27,770 bases of DNA from positions 1 through 27,770 of the forward strand of contig JAIQCW010000119.1 of NCBI GenBank assembly GCA_020283715.1, given 5' to 3'. A program made the translations under genes and the position numbers. Source of the stretch: Cytauxzoon felis (Eukaryota; Apicomplexa; Aconoidasida; Piroplasmida; Theileriidae). Under the pieces are notes generated by a model. That model saw nothing but the letters and a program-made list of their open reading frames with translations, did not search any database and was not told the DNA's origin. Positions 26,578 through 27,770 of the stretch are shown here, piece after piece. Every line of letters starts with the position of its first letter. Position 1 is the first letter of the stretch.

Positions 26578-27102
26578 CTATGGTATAAAAGCCAACCAGG
26601 AAGTGTTCCATAAGTAATAGTTTTTTTGAGCGCCACTACTATTACCGCCCTTAAACCAATGTTTTCCACTTGGTCCACATTTAGGGGCAGCTTTACCAGT
26701 TGCGTCATCAATTATATCCAATATGGCTGATGGATAATAAGGATGATGGATAGGAGACCATTCCGCAGCATGTCCAGTATCATCAGGAGTAGCAGTAGCA
26801 GTTGTTCTAAGATTTTTAGGATTTTTATAAAACAGTTTGTCAATGCCTTTATTCCCATCTTCATTTTTACGGGCAGGAAAAGCACCAAAATCTATGGCCT
26901 CATTATCATTAGTCCCAGTAATTGTTTCCGTATCAATTATATCAAAGATTATATCAGTACCCGTAATAAAAATGGAAATTATGTCCTTCCATTCACGACC
27001 AATCCTATTATTAACAAAACCGGCATAATCAGCATTTGTAGCATTAGTATTAGGATCAGAAGCTTTTTTTGCTGGTGAAAACCATGTTTTTAGCCCTACC
27101 AT
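26578..27102 (-). pseudogene. multigene-family membrane-protein fragment (C-terminal part)
   Basis: A 174-codon frame from VGLKTWFSPAKKAS to YLWNTSWLAFIP. It shares landmarks with the fragment in primase intron 4 (IDKLF, WSPI, ILDIIDD) and the Trp-rich end with array copy 2 (WHGTHLAF against WNTSWLAF). No TM pair or signal peptide precedes it: the two-TM module seen in the array is missing on its 5' side, where repeats begin. It is most simply a 3' fragment of the same family, but a short gene or the last exon of a larger one is possible. It is flanked by repeat clusters at 26345-26560 and 27135-27340. Confidence 0.55.
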
Positions 27103-27134
27103 CTAGATATTACAATATACCCGTACTGTAGCCT

Positions 27135-27340
27135 ACGCATATCTTCCCGTTCCACCGTTTGCCATGAGACAGCTGCTCCACTGATGTCCAATCCAACTTT
27201 CATCGTCTTGCAGATAGCTCTTCTCCAACATTCGTCGTCCTGCAGACAGCTCTTCTATTTACTTCCCCTTCCAGCTCCCGTAGATCGCTTCCAGGTATTC
27301 CACTTCCACTCGAGGATACACTTACTTCACCCGAAGTCTG
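27135..27340. repeat. modular repeat cluster, intergenic
   Basis: GTCCAATCCAACTTTC, CGTCTTGCAGATAGCTC, CGTCCTGCAGACAGCTC, TATTTACTTCCCCTTCC, AGCTCCCGTAGATCGCTTCC and CCACTCGAGG. CGTCCTGCAGACAGCT is a hybrid of the two common box types. Confidence 0.88.
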
Positions 27341-27770
27341 TTGTCATGTAAAAAAATAACTTCATATAGTGGTTCTGATTTGAGTATATTAGTTAGTGAC
27401 ACATTAATGCAGCGTATTATAAAGTGTAAATTAATTAATCTATTATAGACATTCATATATGGACATCTCAGACAACTCCTGTCGCGGTCCAGAGATAATT
27501 ACACACAGTGACATTAAATAATGATAAGAATTCATGGATCATCAACTACTCAAATATTTATCCTCTTGTTTCAGATTATGGGTTGGAGATTTTGAGGTTA
27601 CGTTAGGTGTCAAATAATGATGTTACATCTCAATCGCGACCAGATTCCAACACGGAAAATAGGTTCAAAATCTCACATCAACAAAGATAATTTATATAAA
27701 TTAATATCCTCTCTTCATATACCATATGTAAGAAACACTAAAACAACGCGTTTTATATGTCTAGACACAG
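27341..27770 (+). other. unassigned right edge; possible exon running off the window
   Basis: No recognisable gene is complete here. A plus-strand frame is open from about 27594 to the window end, with ATG at 27617. It contains NRDQIPTRKIGSK and LYKLISSLHIPYV and could be an exon of a gene continuing to the right. A short ATG-started stretch (DISDNSCRGPEI) lies near 27461. The rest shows no repeat module. Confidence 0.3.

Noticed and set aside
1118..27340. CRISPR-like array, suggested by repeated palindromic boxes
   Set aside because: Spacing is irregular, orientation alternates, units are mosaics, and the genes are eukaryotic; no cas gene is present.

Overview
The window is nuclear DNA of a piroplasmid apicomplexan of the Theileria/Cytauxzoon lineage. 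Species cannot be settled from the sequence. The grounds are: very AT-rich DNA; protein genes split by many 28-90 bp introns; a secreted protein made of FAINT-like (DUF529-like) repeats; an SSB that looks apicoplast-targeted; tandem multigene-family membrane proteins; and an initiator tRNA-Met plus two tRNA-Arg genes of eukaryotic type.

Layout: (1) 101-2426 minus, a three-repeat Myb/SANT protein. (2) 3344-3615 plus, a doubtful small secreted protein. (3) 3957-4753 minus, a divergent Arf-like GTPase in five exons. (4) 5253-6341 plus, a FAINT-repeat protein with an in-frame amber codon. (5) 6869-7674 plus, SSB. (6) 7754-7825, initiator tRNA-Met. (7) 7880-10859 plus, DNA primase small subunit in nine exons. 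(8) 10959-16726 plus, CTP synthase in eight exons. (9) 16812-18185 plus, PA28/REG proteasome activator. (10) 18384-19661 plus, an unknown protein with repeat sequence in its reading frame. (11) 20679-22637 minus, an 11-TM ENT-like membrane protein with an in-frame TGA. (12) 23949-24656 minus, ESCRT-II VPS22/SNF8. (13) 24653-25580 minus, mitochondrial ribosomal protein uL16. (14) tRNA-Arg(ACG) minus and tRNA-Arg(TCG) plus. (15) 26578-27102 minus, a multigene-family fragment.

The dominant unexplained feature is a modular interspersed repeat present about 19 times, plus a 270 bp companion element (four copies and one remnant). The modules are chains of short palindromes and often form foldbacks with 25-38 bp perfect inverted arms. 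They sit between genes or inside introns. Five housekeeping genes (Myb protein, primase, CTP synthase, PA28, uL16m) carry them in introns. Five of these host introns are 388-431 bp, while repeat-free introns in the same genes are 30-90 bp. The repeats contain at least two small stem-loops whose arms covary between copies: an 11-nt loop GATCTnnGGGA closed by different complementary arms, and a small AA-loop hairpin with three compensated stem versions. This suggests the structure itself is maintained.

A second theme is decay of lineage-specific families. A 2.6 kb tandem array of broken two-TM membrane-protein copies lies inside a CTP synthase intron, bracketed by nearly identical inverted repeats. 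A related fragment lies in a primase intron. The FAINT and ENT-like genes each carry one in-frame stop. The core genes stay intact once spliced, except for one homopolymer-associated frame change each in primase and uL16m. All exon joins were derived by eye from GT/AG signals, phase and family conservation.
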